Program-made: the position numbers and the translations under genes
Part shown: positions 49,911 through 58,896 of the stretch, piece by piece
How positions within the stretch are numbered: the stretch's first letter is position 1
Layout of the letters: each line of letters starts with the position of its first letter
Origin: Novosphingobium sp.
GTDB taxonomy: Bacteria; Pseudomonadota; Alphaproteobacteria; Sphingomonadales; Sphingomonadaceae
Reading direction: 5' to 3'
NCBI RefSeq assembly: GCF_039595395.1
Contig: NZ_JBCNLP010000001.1
Coordinates: 310,001-374,000 of the forward strand
Length of the DNA stretch: 64,000 nt
Notes under the pieces: generated by a model
Database searches by the model: none
The model's input: the letters and a program-made list of their open reading frames with translations, nothing else
What the model was told of the DNA's origin: nothing

Positions 49911-50304
49911 AGCCCTGACACTGGCCCGCTTCGCCGAACTGGCCGAAGCCTATGGCGGCGACCTTACCCGCTGGCCTGCCGATGTGCGGGATGCCGCGCA
50001 ACGCATGGCGCTTGAGCCCGAGGCCTCGGCTGTGCTGGCAGAGGCCTCGGCGCTCGACGCACAGCTCGATCTCTGGACGGTGCCCGCGCCCTCGCCGCGC
50101 CTGCGTCAGGCGGTGGCGGGATCGTGGCAGGCTCCGCTGGGACGGCGCGTGCGGCTGTGGTGGTCGGCACTGGGACTGGGCGCGGCGCTGGCGGGGGCCG
50201 GAGCGGGTCTGGCCCTGGCCTCGCTGGGCGGCGTAGCCTTGCCTTCGGCTTCGTCCAGCTTCGAGGCGACCGCCTTTGGCGATTTCAGTCCGGGAGAAGG
50301 ATGA
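49903..50304 (+). CDS. Short membrane-bound anti-sigma factor (no zinc motif)
   Basis: 133 residues from ATG 49903, overlapping the sigma gene. N-terminal cytosolic helical part with FAELAEAYGGDLTRWPADVR, one membrane segment (LWWSALGLGAALAGAGAGLA) and a short periplasmic tail. It lacks the His-x3-Cys-x2-Cys zinc motif of the common ZAS anti-sigmas, so it resembles the CnrY-like minimal type in layout. Assignment rests on context. Confidence 0.7.
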   Translation: MSEALTLARFAELAEAYGGDLTRWPADVRDAAQRMALEPEASAVLAEASALDAQLDLWTVPAPSPRLRQAVAGSWQAPLGRRVRLWWSALGLGAALAGAGAGLALASLGGVALPSASSSFEATAFGDFSPGEG

Positions 50305-50753
50305 TGAGTCCTCGCACCTTGCGGATCGCCTGTCTGGTTTCGGTCCTGCTCAACATCTTTCTGGTCGCGGGGGGCATTGCCGCCTTCACCCGCCTGCAGG
50401 TCAAACCGCCGATGATCGGCGCGGGGGCCATGCGCATCGCGGGCGCCGACCTGCCCAGGGATGAGCGCAAGGCCCTGCGCCAGACCCTGCGCGCCGCCCG
50501 CAAGGAGGTGCAGCCGATGGTGCAGGACAACCGCGCCCGCCGCGATGAGGCGGCCCAATTGCTGGGTGCTCCGGCCGTCGATCAGCCCGCGCTGCTCGCC
50601 GCGCTGCAAAGGGTGCGCGACAGCGATGTGGCCCTGCGCGCCCATGTCGAGGAACGCGCCGTGCCCTTTATCGCCACCTTGCCTCAGGCCGACCGCATCA
50701 AGCTGGCCGAAAGCCTGCAGCGCAAGGGAGCGCTGAAGAAACCCGCACAATAG
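50301..50753 (+). CDS. Periplasmic metal-sensor-like protein (CnrX/ZraP group)
   Basis: 150 residues. An N-terminal membrane anchor (ACLVSVLLNIFLVAGGIAAF) and a helical periplasmic domain: LPRDERKALRQTLRAARKEV, DNRARRDEAAQLLGAP, then VEERAVPFIATLPQADRIK, the hairpin pattern of heavy-metal-resistance proteins. No cluster of His/Met/Cys metal ligands is visible, so its signal may differ. ATGA overlap with the anti-sigma gene suggests a CnrYXH-like trio. Confidence 0.72.
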   Translation: MMSPRTLRIACLVSVLLNIFLVAGGIAAFTRLQVKPPMIGAGAMRIAGADLPRDERKALRQTLRAARKEVQPMVQDNRARRDEAAQLLGAPAVDQPALLAALQRVRDSDVALRAHVEERAVPFIATLPQADRIKLAESLQRKGALKKPAQ

Positions 50754-50821
50754 CACAAGAGCGCGACGGAAACCCCGCCGCGCCGCGTTCAAAAAGGGCA
50801 GACCCACAGAGGACAGCATCC

Positions 50822-52249
50822 ATGCCGGTTTCCCATGCTCTCTCCCTTCAGGCGATCGCGCTCAACCGCTTCGGGCTGGGCGCCAGCCCCGGCGCGGCGC
50901 CTGACAATCCGCGCGGCTGGCTGCTGGACCAGTTCGACCACTTCGAGGTGCGTCCCGCCGGTTTTGCGGCCCTGCCCGATGCCGGAGCGATGGTCACCGC
51001 CTATCAGGCCGAGCGCCGCATGGAGCGGAAGAACCAGCCGCCTCCTGCCGCTTCTGGCGCCACCACTGATGGCGCCGGGGTGAAAGACCCCGTCCTGCTC
51101 GCCGCGCGACAGGATTATGGCCAGCAGGTGCAGGCGCTCTATCGCGCGGCGGTGCAGGCGCGCAGCGATGCCGCGCTGCAGACCCAGGCGCCTTTCGTCG
51201 AGCGCATGGTCCATTTCTGGTCGAACCATTTCTGCGTCTCGGTCGATAATCAGCCGGTCACCGCCTATGCCGGCTCCTTCGAGCGCGATGCGATCCGTCC
51301 TTATGTGCTGGGCCGCTTCGAGGATATGGCGATGGCGGTCGAGCACCATCCGGCCATGCTGATCTACCTCAACCAGAACCAGTCGATCGGGCCGAACAGC
51401 ATCGCCGCGCAACGCAGTGCTTTGGGAGGCGATCCGGCCAAACGGCGGGGCCTGAACGAAAACCTCGCCCGCGAAATCATGGAACTGCACACGCTGGGCG
51501 TGCGCAGCGGCTATACGCAGGCCGATGTCACCGAATTTGCCCGCGCGCTGACCGGCTGGTCGGTCTCGGGCGCGGAGAGCAACACGCCCGGCACCTTCCT
51601 CTTCCGCGACCGGCAGCATGAGCCGGGCTCGCGCCAGATCCTCGGCCGCAGCTATCATCAGGTGGGCGAGCATCAGGCCCGTGCCGCTCTGGGTGATTTC
51701 ACCCATGCGCCCGCCACGGCCACGCATATCGCCACCAAGCTGGCGCGCCATTTTGCCGGAGACACGCCCCCGCCCGCCATGGTGGCGCGGCTGGCTGCGG
51801 CCTTCACCAGCGGTCGCGGCGATCTGCCGACGCTCTACAAGGCGCTGATCGACAGCCCCGAAGCCTGGGCGCCCCAACCGCTGAAGTTCAAGACGCCCTG
51901 GGAGTGGACGATCTCGGCGCTGCGCGGGCTGGGGCGCGGCGAGACCGGGGCGATCCAGATGGCCGCCGTGCAGCGCCAGCTTGGCCAGCCGGTGTGGAAG
52001 CCGGGCTCGCCCGCCGGGTGGGACGATCTCGGCGCGAGCTGGATCGCGCCCGATGCGCTGATGCGCCGCGTGGAATTCGCCCAAAGGCTGGCCGCGCCGC
52101 TGGGCGCCCAGATCGATGCGCGGGCGCTGGCGCCGCGTTTGCTCCCCGCTTCGCTCGATCCGGCCACCGCCGGGCAGGTGGCGATGGCGGAAAGTCCGGT
52201 CAGCGCTCTGGCGTTGTTGCTGGTGTCCCCCGATTTTCTGCGGAGATAG
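50822..52249 (+). CDS. DUF1800 family protein
   Basis: 475 residues. Conserved blocks: an N-terminal LNRFGLGASPGA, then MVHFWSNHFCVS, RGLNENLAREIMELHTLGV and VTEFARALTGW. No obvious signal peptide. DUF1800 genes usually sit beside DUF1501 genes, as here (3 bp apart); the biochemical role is not established. A 68-bp gap follows the sensor gene, so it is probably in the same transcript. Confidence 0.9.
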   Translation: MPVSHALSLQAIALNRFGLGASPGAAPDNPRGWLLDQFDHFEVRPAGFAALPDAGAMVTAYQAERRMERKNQPPPAASGATTDGAGVKDPVLLAARQDYGQQVQALYRAAVQARSDAALQTQAPFVERMVHFWSNHFCVSVDNQPVTAYAGSFERDAIRPYVLGRFEDMAMAVEHHPAMLIYLNQNQSIGPNSIAAQRSALGGDPAKRRGLNENLAREIMELHTLGVRSGYTQADVTEFARALTGWSVSGAESNTPGTFLFRDRQHEPGSRQILGRSYHQVGEHQARAALGDFTHAPATATHIATKLARHFAGDTPPPAMVARLAAAFTSGRGDLPTLYKALIDSPEAWAPQPLKFKTPWEWTISALRGLGRGETGAIQMAAVQRQLGQPVWKPGSPAGWDDLGASWIAPDALMRRVEFAQRLAAPLGAQIDARALAPRLLPASLDPATAGQVAMAESPVSALALLLVSPDFLRR

Positions 52250-52252
52250 GCT

Positions 52253-53413
52253 ATGATCAATCCGATACTGGCCCGTCGTCATTTCATTGCCTGCGCGGGT
52301 GCCGGGGCGGGGGCGATGCTGATCTCGCCGCAACTGGTGCTGGCCGCCGCCCAGACCGAGCGGCGCTTTATCTTCATCATCCAGCGTGGTGCCGCCGATG
52401 GGCTCAACATCGTGGTGCCCTATGGCGACCCGGCCTATGCGAAGCTGCGCGGCGATCTGGCCATCGACCCGGCCGGCGCGACCAAGCTGGACGGCATGTT
52501 CGCGCTGCATCCCGCGCTCAAGCAGACGGCGGGGATGTTCGCGGCGAAGCAGGCGCTGTTCGTGCATGCCGCCGCCTCGCCCTATCGCGACCGCTCGCAT
52601 TTCGACGGGCAGAATGTGCTGGAGACCGGCGGCACCCAGCCCTACCAGACCCGCGACGGCTGGCTCAACCGGCTGACCGGCATGCTGCCGCCGGTGCATG
52701 GGGACAGCGCGATCGCCATTGCCGCAACCGTGCCTCAGGCCTTGCGTGGGGGTGTGGAGGTCTCCAGCTATGCGCCCTCGGCGCTGCCTCAGCCTTCGGA
52801 TGATCTGATGATGCGGGTGGGCCAGCTTTACGCCAGTGACGCCCAGTTCCACCCGGCATGGTCGGCGGCGCTGGCCGCGCGCGATCTGGCCGAAGGCACG
52901 GGGGCGAAGCAGGACCCAGCCTCGCTGGGGCATCTGACCGCCAGCTTCCTCACCAAGCCCTCCGGCCCGCGTATCGCCATGCTGGAGACCAGCGGCTGGG
53001 ACACGCATAGCGGCCAGAACAACCGGCTGGCGGGGCAGTTGAGAGCGCTCGACACGCTGTTGGCCTCGCTACGTGACGGGCTGGGGCCGGTCTGGGCGCA
53101 GACCACCGTGGTGGTCGCGACCGAGTTCGGGCGCACCGCCGCTGCCAATGGCACGGGCGGCACCGATCACGGCACGGGCTCGGTGGCATGGGTGCTGGGC
53201 GGCGGGGTGCGCGGTGGCCGGGTGGTCGCCGACTGGCCGGGGCTGGCGGGTAGCCAGCTTTACCAGAACCGCGATCTGCGTCCTACGATTGGCCTCGATG
53301 CGCTGATCGCGGGGGTGGCGGGCGAGGCCCTGTCGCTCGACCCCGACCATGTGGCGCGGGTGCTGTTCCCACAGGCGGGCGGAGGCAGGCCGGTGACGGG
53401 GTTGGTGGCTTAG
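52253..53413 (+). CDS. DUF1501 family protein, Tat-exported
   Basis: 386 residues. Twin-arginine signal LARRHFIACAGAGAGAMLI then a phosphatase/sulfatase-like fold with RRFIFIIQRGAADGLNIVVP, HFDGQNVLETGG and GTGGTDHGTGSVAWVLGGGV. DUF1501 proteins belong to the alkaline phosphatase superfamily; the substrate is unknown. The Tat signal implies folding before export. Last gene of the run; a COG4705 gene converges after 10 bp. Confidence 0.9.
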   Translation: MINPILARRHFIACAGAGAGAMLISPQLVLAAAQTERRFIFIIQRGAADGLNIVVPYGDPAYAKLRGDLAIDPAGATKLDGMFALHPALKQTAGMFAAKQALFVHAAASPYRDRSHFDGQNVLETGGTQPYQTRDGWLNRLTGMLPPVHGDSAIAIAATVPQALRGGVEVSSYAPSALPQPSDDLMMRVGQLYASDAQFHPAWSAALAARDLAEGTGAKQDPASLGHLTASFLTKPSGPRIAMLETSGWDTHSGQNNRLAGQLRALDTLLASLRDGLGPVWAQTTVVVATEFGRTAAANGTGGTDHGTGSVAWVLGGGVRGGRVVADWPGLAGSQLYQNRDLRPTIGLDALIAGVAGEALSLDPDHVARVLFPQAGGGRPVTGLVA

Positions 53414-53423
53414 GTTGCCAACC

Positions 53424-54197
53424 TCAATGCGGCTTGCCCGCGCGCTGCGGCACCAGCCATAGCGCCAGGGCAATGGCGACCAGCAGCACCAGCGTCGCCA
53501 TATCGCGGCCCAGATTGAGCCCGCCTTGCGCCAGCGGCTTGTCGAGGAAATCGCCCACCGTCGCGCCCAGCGGGCGGGTCAGGATGAAGGCGGCCCAGAA
53601 CAGGCCGGTGCGCGACAGGCTGGTGAAGCGATGCAGCAGCGCCAGCACCAGCAGCGCGCCGCCAAACACCGCCGCGCCGCCCAGATAGCCCAGACCGCCG
53701 TCATCGGCCGACCAGTCGCCCAGTGCGGTGCCCAGCGTTTGCGAGAAGGTGATGGTGACCCAGTAGAACACCTCGGCGCGGGGCGAGGACACGCTTTCCA
53801 CCGAGATGGTGCCCAGCACCAGACGCCAGCTCAGCAGCGAGGCGGCGACACAGGCCAGCAGCACCGCGCTGCCCCCGGTGTAGCCGATGCCCAGCGAGCG
53901 GTCGAAGAAATCGGCCAGCGCCGTGCCCGCCGTGGTCGAGGCGAGGATCGCCGCCCAATAGAGCAGCGGATGAAAACCGCGGGCGCGTATCTGCGCGGCG
54001 ACCAGGATCAGCAACGGCACGCAGAACAGCGCGATGCCGGCGGCATAGCCCATGTCATACTGCTGGGTGAACAGGTCGGCGCCGGTTTCGCCCAGCGTGG
54101 TGGCCAGAATCTTGATGACCCAGAAGCCCAGCGTGACGGCGGGCACTTTTGCCAGCGTGTCTCGGGCCTGGAGCGTGGGGGAGGATTGGTCGTTCAT
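53424..54197 (-). CDS. COG4705-like multi-pass membrane protein with four internal repeats
   Basis: 257 residues, about eight hydrophobic segments. A repeated unit is visible four times: TLGETGADLFTQQYDMGYAAG, TAGTALADFFDRSLGIGYTGG, TLGTALGDWSADDGGLGYLGG and PLGATVGDFLDKPLAQGGLN, each with a Gly-x3-Asp pattern in a membrane segment. This is the layout of COG4705 inner-membrane proteins of unknown role. ATG 54197 follows CAGGACAGCC. Confidence 0.82.
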   Translation of the reverse strand: MNDQSSPTLQARDTLAKVPAVTLGFWVIKILATTLGETGADLFTQQYDMGYAAGIALFCVPLLILVAAQIRARGFHPLLYWAAILASTTAGTALADFFDRSLGIGYTGGSAVLLACVAASLLSWRLVLGTISVESVSSPRAEVFYWVTITFSQTLGTALGDWSADDGGLGYLGGAAVFGGALLVLALLHRFTSLSRTGLFWAAFILTRPLGATVGDFLDKPLAQGGLNLGRDMATLVLLVAIALALWLVPQRAGKPH

Positions 54198-54317
54198 GGC
54201 TGTCCTGGGAAATCTTGCGCAAAGCATCCGGCAAAAGCATCGTAGGGCCCGCCGGAGCCCATCGCCACCAATGGGTGCGAAGGTTGGGATGTTTTTAGGT
54301 TCGTGATGAACCGGGGT

Positions 54318-54350
54318 GACCCGGTGCGGGAAGAGGGCCCGCACCGGGTC
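54318..54350. terminator. 13-bp inverted repeat after the TonB receptor gene
   Basis: GACCCGGTGCGGG and CCCGCACCGGGTC pair perfectly around 7 bases, 14 bp past the receptor stop codon on the minus strand. No T-run follows, so termination is inferred from position. Confidence 0.5.
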
Positions 54351-54363
54351 GTGGGTGGCGCGA

Positions 54364-56808
54364 TCAATATTTGACGCGCACATCCATCAGGAAGGAACGC
54401 GGCGGCAGGAAGTTGAACTGGTCTGCCCCGGCGTAGAAGGTCTGGCCATTCACGACCGTCGTGCCGCCGTTCGATACGGCGGTGATTGCCCGGCTGTTGA
54501 ACACATTCGACACGGTGGCGCCGATGCGGAAGTGCTGGCCAACCTCTTGGCTGATCGCGAATTCGCCCGTGCTGTAGGGGCTGATGCGATACATGCGGAT
54601 GCCGTCGGTGGTCGTCACGCTGGAGGACAGTTCGGTGGCGTACTGCGGCCCGGTGAACTTCTGGCTGAAGGACACGCGCGTGCCGTGATGCTTGTAGATC
54701 ACGCCCGCCGCCGCCGTGGAGAAGGGCGCTTTGGCGATCTGCGCCCCGGTGGTGCCGGAATGGGCGTAATTGTACGAGCCATTGCCGAACAGCGTCAGCC
54801 CCTCGACGGGCATATAGGCCAGCGAGCCTTCGACGCCCTTGTAATGCACACTGCCGATGTTCACCAGCGCGCCCGAGATGGCGCCGACCGAATTGTCGGT
54901 GGCGATCTTGTTGTTCACGTCGATCTTGTAGACATCGACGTCCACCGAGACCTTCTTGCCATGCCAGACCGAACCCAGCTGATAGTTGGTCGAGGTCTGC
55001 GGCTTGACCGAGGCCAGGGCGGTGCTCTGCTGCACCGAGCTGCCGGTGCCGGTGGTCGGCGTGTAGAAGCTCGACAGGTCGGGCACATACATGCCCTGCG
55101 CATATTGGCCATAGACCGACAGATTCTGCACCGGCTGCCAGTTGATGGTGGCGAAGGGCAGGGTCTTGGTCCAGGTCGCCGAATTGTTCGAGGGCGAGCG
55201 GTTGGCGTCGGCATTGACCAGCGCGTTCACGCCGCGCGTGAAGTTCACATACTTCACGCCGGGCGTGACCGAGAGCGTGTCGGTGGGCCTGATCTCGAAC
55301 TCACCGAAGAGCTGGAACTGATCCCAGCTCGAATTCTGCTCATACTTCAGATTGGCCATGCTGATCGAGGGGAACTGCGCCGTGGCGGCGGTGCCCAGAT
55401 TGGCCTTCTGGTCATAGCTGGGCTGGCCGGTGGTCCAGTCGAAATCCCAGGTGTGGCGCCAGCTCTTGGCATGCTCGTACCAGCCGCCGACCTTCACCTT
55501 GCCATATTTGAAGGTGTAATCGACCTGGCCGATGTAGCCCAGCACGCGGTACTTGTTCAGCTTGTTGTAGCCGGGCACGTCATTGGGGGCGGTCACTGCC
55601 TTATAGGGCGAGGCCGTTGTGCCCGCGCCGGTGAAGCCGGTCACCACCGGGGTGGTGTTCCCCGACAACGTGTTGTTGGTGTAGCCGTACATATAGGCAC
55701 GGTTGTCCATCGAGAAGCCGCTGCCCAGCTCGCTCTGCAGGCGCAGATAGGAGAAGTCGGTGGTCTTGTCGGTGCGGTTGTACTTCCAGTAATCCTGCTT
55801 GGTCGGGTCGCTGCCCATGCCATAGTTCAGCCCATACTGGCCGATGTTGGAGGTTGCCGCGCAATTGCTGGCCTTCAACGTGGCCGAGCCCGAGACCAGA
55901 CCGCTGGTCGGCACGCCGCAGGTGGCACCCTTCAGCACGTCGGACTGATAGTAGAAGTTGCGGTTGTAGGTGCTCAGCACGGTCAGCGTGTTGTGCTCGC
56001 CGATGGGCACCACGCCCTTGAAGAACAGGTTCTTGGAGTTGACCGGCGAGTTGGTCAGCGCGCCGTCGGAGCGCAGGAACTGCCCGGCCAGCACGAATTT
56101 GGCGCCGTTCAGCTTGTCGATCTTGCCGCTCTGGATCTCGAAACGGCCGATGGCGCTGTTCCAGTTGCCCAGCAGGCCCTCGACCTGCGCGCCCATCTTG
56201 TCGCTGACGCCGCGCGAATACATGTTGAGGTTGCCGCCATAGGTGGCCTGACCCAGCTGACTGGCATTGCCCGGCCCGCGATCGACCACGATGGTCTCGA
56301 TCGTGTTGGAGGGGAAGAAGGCGGTCGAGTGGTGGGTGGGGTTGTTGGTGTCGGCAAAGGGGATCGAGTCATAGGTGACGTTGTATTCGCCATCCTGAAA
56401 GCCGCGGATCACCGCCTTGGTCTCGCCAAAGCCAAGGCCATTGCCGGTGCCGGTGATCGAGACGCTGGGCGTCAGGGCGATCAGCTCGTTGAAGTCCGAG
56501 GCGGCATTGGCATTGTCGATGAAATCGCGGCTGATCGCCGACTGCGGCTGGGTGGTGGTCAGCGAGGTGGAGATCGGCGCGGCCTGCGCCGTGTGCGAAC
56601 CCAGCACGATGATGTCGGAGGAGGTCAGCGCCTGCTTGTCATTGGCCTGCCCTGCCTGATTGGCGCTGGTCGATTGCGGATCGGCGGCGCCATCGGCGGC
56701 CGACGGTGCCGGCGCATTGGCCGGTTCGGTGGCGGCAAAGGCCGAGGTGGCGACCAGAACGGCGGCCAAAGCGCTGCCACCCTTCAAAAGCGAAGGAAAA
56801 GAAATCAT
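54364..56808 (-). CDS. TonB-dependent receptor
   Basis: 814 residues from ATG 56808. Signal peptide (LAAVLVATSAFA), TonB-box-like DIIVLG (about 65-70), plug domain (about 100-230) with AVIRGFQDGEYNVTYD, and a 22-strand barrel ending in FLMDVRVKY with terminal aromatic residue. The ligand is unknown. It follows a class A acid phosphatase gene by 25 bp and both lie behind a Pho-box-like site, so organic phosphate is a likelier cargo than iron (inferred). No Fur-like box seen. Confidence 0.92.
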   Translation of the reverse strand: MISFPSLLKGGSALAAVLVATSAFAATEPANAPAPSAADGAADPQSTSANQAGQANDKQALTSSDIIVLGSHTAQAAPISTSLTTTQPQSAISRDFIDNANAASDFNELIALTPSVSITGTGNGLGFGETKAVIRGFQDGEYNVTYDSIPFADTNNPTHHSTAFFPSNTIETIVVDRGPGNASQLGQATYGGNLNMYSRGVSDKMGAQVEGLLGNWNSAIGRFEIQSGKIDKLNGAKFVLAGQFLRSDGALTNSPVNSKNLFFKGVVPIGEHNTLTVLSTYNRNFYYQSDVLKGATCGVPTSGLVSGSATLKASNCAATSNIGQYGLNYGMGSDPTKQDYWKYNRTDKTTDFSYLRLQSELGSGFSMDNRAYMYGYTNNTLSGNTTPVVTGFTGAGTTASPYKAVTAPNDVPGYNKLNKYRVLGYIGQVDYTFKYGKVKVGGWYEHAKSWRHTWDFDWTTGQPSYDQKANLGTAATAQFPSISMANLKYEQNSSWDQFQLFGEFEIRPTDTLSVTPGVKYVNFTRGVNALVNADANRSPSNNSATWTKTLPFATINWQPVQNLSVYGQYAQGMYVPDLSSFYTPTTGTGSSVQQSTALASVKPQTSTNYQLGSVWHGKKVSVDVDVYKIDVNNKIATDNSVGAISGALVNIGSVHYKGVEGSLAYMPVEGLTLFGNGSYNYAHSGTTGAQIAKAPFSTAAAGVIYKHHGTRVSFSQKFTGPQYATELSSSVTTTDGIRMYRISPYSTGEFAISQEVGQHFRIGATVSNVFNSRAITAVSNGGTTVVNGQTFYAGADQFNFLPPRSFLMDVRVKY

Positions 56809-56833
56809 GATGAAAGCCCCCTGAAGGAAGGAA

Positions 56834-57532
56834 TTACGGCTTGGAGAGTTCGGCGCGGGCGGCGGCGATCTTGTCGGCCAGACGCGGATCGGCGAGCAGG
56901 TCGATGCCGACCATCGTGCCGATGACATGGCTGGCCTCGGTGTCGCTGGCGTAATGTGCGCCGCAATAGAGGCGGCTCACCGCATAGTCATGCGCGCGGG
57001 CCAGAATGACCTGCGACTTTTCGGGCATCAGCTGTGCCAGCACCCAGCCCACCGAATAGCCCAGCGTGGAATGGCCCGAGGGATAGGACTTGTATTCGGG
57101 CTTGGCCGGATCGGGCTTGTATTCGCAGAAGGGGATCGAGGGATCGGTGCTGTAGGGCCGCATGCGGTGGAAAAAGGCCTTGCTGTCGCCAGCGGCCGCA
57201 TCCGCCTCGGACTGGACCAGCGTGAGCAGCGCCCAGGTGGCGGGCTTGGTCTTCAGATCGAAGCCCAGCACGCCGTTGAACAGCGAGGGATCTTCATTGT
57301 CGCTGTCCACCTTGGCCTGCTTGAGCCGCTCGGGGCTGGCCTTGGCGAGCAGGCGGTGCAGCGTTTCCAGCTCGAAAGCCTCGGCGGGCGAACCATGCGC
57401 GGCCGGAGGCGGCAGGATCTGCGCGGGGTTGAACCTGGCGGCATCGAGATATTGCAGATGCTTGGGAGCTTCGGCCTGGGCAACAGCAGGCAAAGCCGCG
57501 CAGAGCAGCGCGACGGAGAGAAAGCGCTTCAT
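56834..57532 (-). CDS. Class A non-specific acid phosphatase (PhoN-type, PAP2 superfamily)
   Basis: 232 residues. Signal peptide (MKRFLSVALLCAALPAVAQA). The PAP2 signature is complete: KAFFHRMRP (Lys then Arg-Pro), YPSGHSTLG, and SRLYCGAHYASD (Ser-Arg then His then Asp). Periplasmic hydrolysis of phosphomonoesters at acid pH. Length fits class A enzymes. It lies between a propeller protein gene and a TonB receptor gene on one strand. Confidence 0.94.
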   Translation of the reverse strand: MKRFLSVALLCAALPAVAQAEAPKHLQYLDAARFNPAQILPPPAAHGSPAEAFELETLHRLLAKASPERLKQAKVDSDNEDPSLFNGVLGFDLKTKPATWALLTLVQSEADAAAGDSKAFFHRMRPYSTDPSIPFCEYKPDPAKPEYKSYPSGHSTLGYSVGWVLAQLMPEKSQVILARAHDYAVSRLYCGAHYASDTEASHVIGTMVGIDLLADPRLADKIAAARAELSKP

Positions 57533-57556
57533 GGGAAAATCCTCTGGGCAAATGCG

Positions 57557-57582
57557 GCAAATCCGGCTTCCGCCGGATTTGC
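57557..57582. other. 11-bp inverted repeat between propeller and phosphatase genes
   Basis: GCAAATCCGGC and GCCGGATTTGC pair perfectly around TTCC. No T-run follows on the minus strand. It may lower or protect the mRNA between the two genes. It does not match the 230-bp repeat family. Confidence 0.5.
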
Positions 57583-57590
57583 AAACAGAT

Positions 57591-58613
57591 TCAGGCCTTG
57601 GGGGCGACGATCAGAACGGTGAAGCTGCCGGGCACCGGCTTGCCGCGCTTGGCGCCGGGCTCGGGCGTGGCCAGCGTGGCGGTGGGCAGATAGATGCGCC
57701 CGTCGCGCGGATCGACCGCGCCGGTCTTGGCGCCGACCTGCGTGGGGATCACCTGAGCCACGGTGACGTTGTTGGCATCGGCAATCGACAGCGCGACCAG
57801 CGTGCCGGTGCCGCCGCAGGGCACGAAGGCCAGGCCGCGTTCCTCATCCAGCAGCACGGCATCGGCATCCTTGCCGATGGGCAGGGTGGTCAGCGTCTTG
57901 CCGGTGGCGGTGTCGATCACCAGCGCCACGCCATTCGCGCAGGCCGAGATCAGCCGCGTACCATGGGCAAAACGTGCCAGACCCGTGGGGCCCTCGCAGC
58001 CGGGCAGGTCGATCTTGCGCAGCAGCGTGCCCTTGGCCAGATTGACCTCGGCGATCTTGGCCGCATCCTCAAGGTTGATGAAGGCGCCGCCCTTGCCGTT
58101 GGTGACGGCAAATTCCAGACCGCCCGCCAGCTTCATCGTGCCCACCACCTTGTGGCTTTTGGCGTCGATGGTGGTGATCGTGTCATTGCCGGGGCTCATC
58201 ACCGCGACCTTGCCGGTCTGCGCGTCGTAGAAGGCGGCGTCGGGCTTCTGGCCGCTGGGCACCTGCGCATCGATATGGCCGGTGGCGGCGTCGATAAAGC
58301 GGGTCAGGCCGGTCTTGCCGTCGGTCTGAACCACGGTCTTACCGTCCGCGATGGCCATGGCCTGATGGCTGCCCTGCGCCGCAGCCAGAGTGGAAACCTT
58401 GTGGCTGGCAATGTCCATCGCCATCACCGCATTGCTGCGCGCGACATAGAGCACGCCGCGCGCCGTATCGACATTGGCGAAATCCCAGCCACCATCGGGC
58501 CCGGCCACCTTGTCGACCACGCCATAGCTGGGCGCAGGCGCGGCATGAACGGCAGCAGCGGATGCAAGACAGCAGACGGCAAATGCCGTCGCCCCGGAGA
58601 AGCGGGTGAACAT
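57591..58613 (-). CDS. Exported YVTN/YncE-like beta-propeller protein
   Basis: 340 residues from ATG 58613. Signal peptide (FAVCCLASAAAVHAAPAP), then repeating blades of the form GVLYVARSNAVMAMDIASHK, KVAVMSPGNDTITTIDAKSH and GTRLISACANGVALVIDTAT, typical of YncE-like propellers. It may bind DNA, peptide or metal; unknown. First gene of a likely three-gene operon with the phosphatase and receptor. Confidence 0.82.
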   Translation of the reverse strand: MFTRFSGATAFAVCCLASAAAVHAAPAPSYGVVDKVAGPDGGWDFANVDTARGVLYVARSNAVMAMDIASHKVSTLAAAQGSHQAMAIADGKTVVQTDGKTGLTRFIDAATGHIDAQVPSGQKPDAAFYDAQTGKVAVMSPGNDTITTIDAKSHKVVGTMKLAGGLEFAVTNGKGGAFINLEDAAKIAEVNLAKGTLLRKIDLPGCEGPTGLARFAHGTRLISACANGVALVIDTATGKTLTTLPIGKDADAVLLDEERGLAFVPCGGTGTLVALSIADANNVTVAQVIPTQVGAKTGAVDPRDGRIYLPTATLATPEPGAKRGKPVPGSFTVLIVAPKA

Positions 58614-58681
58614 GATGGTGGACCCTGTATTGTGAGAAACAGATATTCTGTGAAATCTGAGGGGCGGACTAGGCGCGCCGA

Positions 58682-58699
58682 ATGACGAATCTGTGACGG
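58682..58699 (-). promoter_or_regulatory. Pho-box-like PhoB site
   Basis: On the minus strand, CCGTCAC, 4 bases, TCGTCAT: two 7-base units 11 bp apart, as in the Pho box (CTGTCAT repeats); each unit matches at 5 of 7 positions. It lies about 70-85 bp upstream of ATG 58613. Confidence 0.5.
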
Positions 58700-58852
58700 A
58701 TTCTTGCGATCGGCTGGTAAACAACCAACATTGGCAACTTATAATGTTGGGGTGCCGGGCAAGATTGCAGACATGCAATATGGGGCGCCTCCGGGATTGG
58801 GGCGCCCACATAATAAAAGCAACAATGTCAGAAGATTGCCTGAAAGCGCGAA

Positions 58853-58886
58853 GGAGGGCATGGCCGAATCAATGGCCATGCCCTCC
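58853..58886 (-). terminator. Hairpin terminator of the RND operon
   Basis: GGAGGGCATGGCC and GGCCATGCCCTCC are perfect 13-bp arms around 8 bases, 11 bp past the RND permease stop. A second GC hairpin lies near 58786-58808. Neither has a clear T-run. Confidence 0.55.
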
Positions 58887-58896
58887 CGCGACCCGG

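Noticed and set aside
54316..56925. 869-codon plus-strand ORF opposite the TonB receptor
   Set aside because: Antisense to a full receptor with signal peptide, plug and barrel end.
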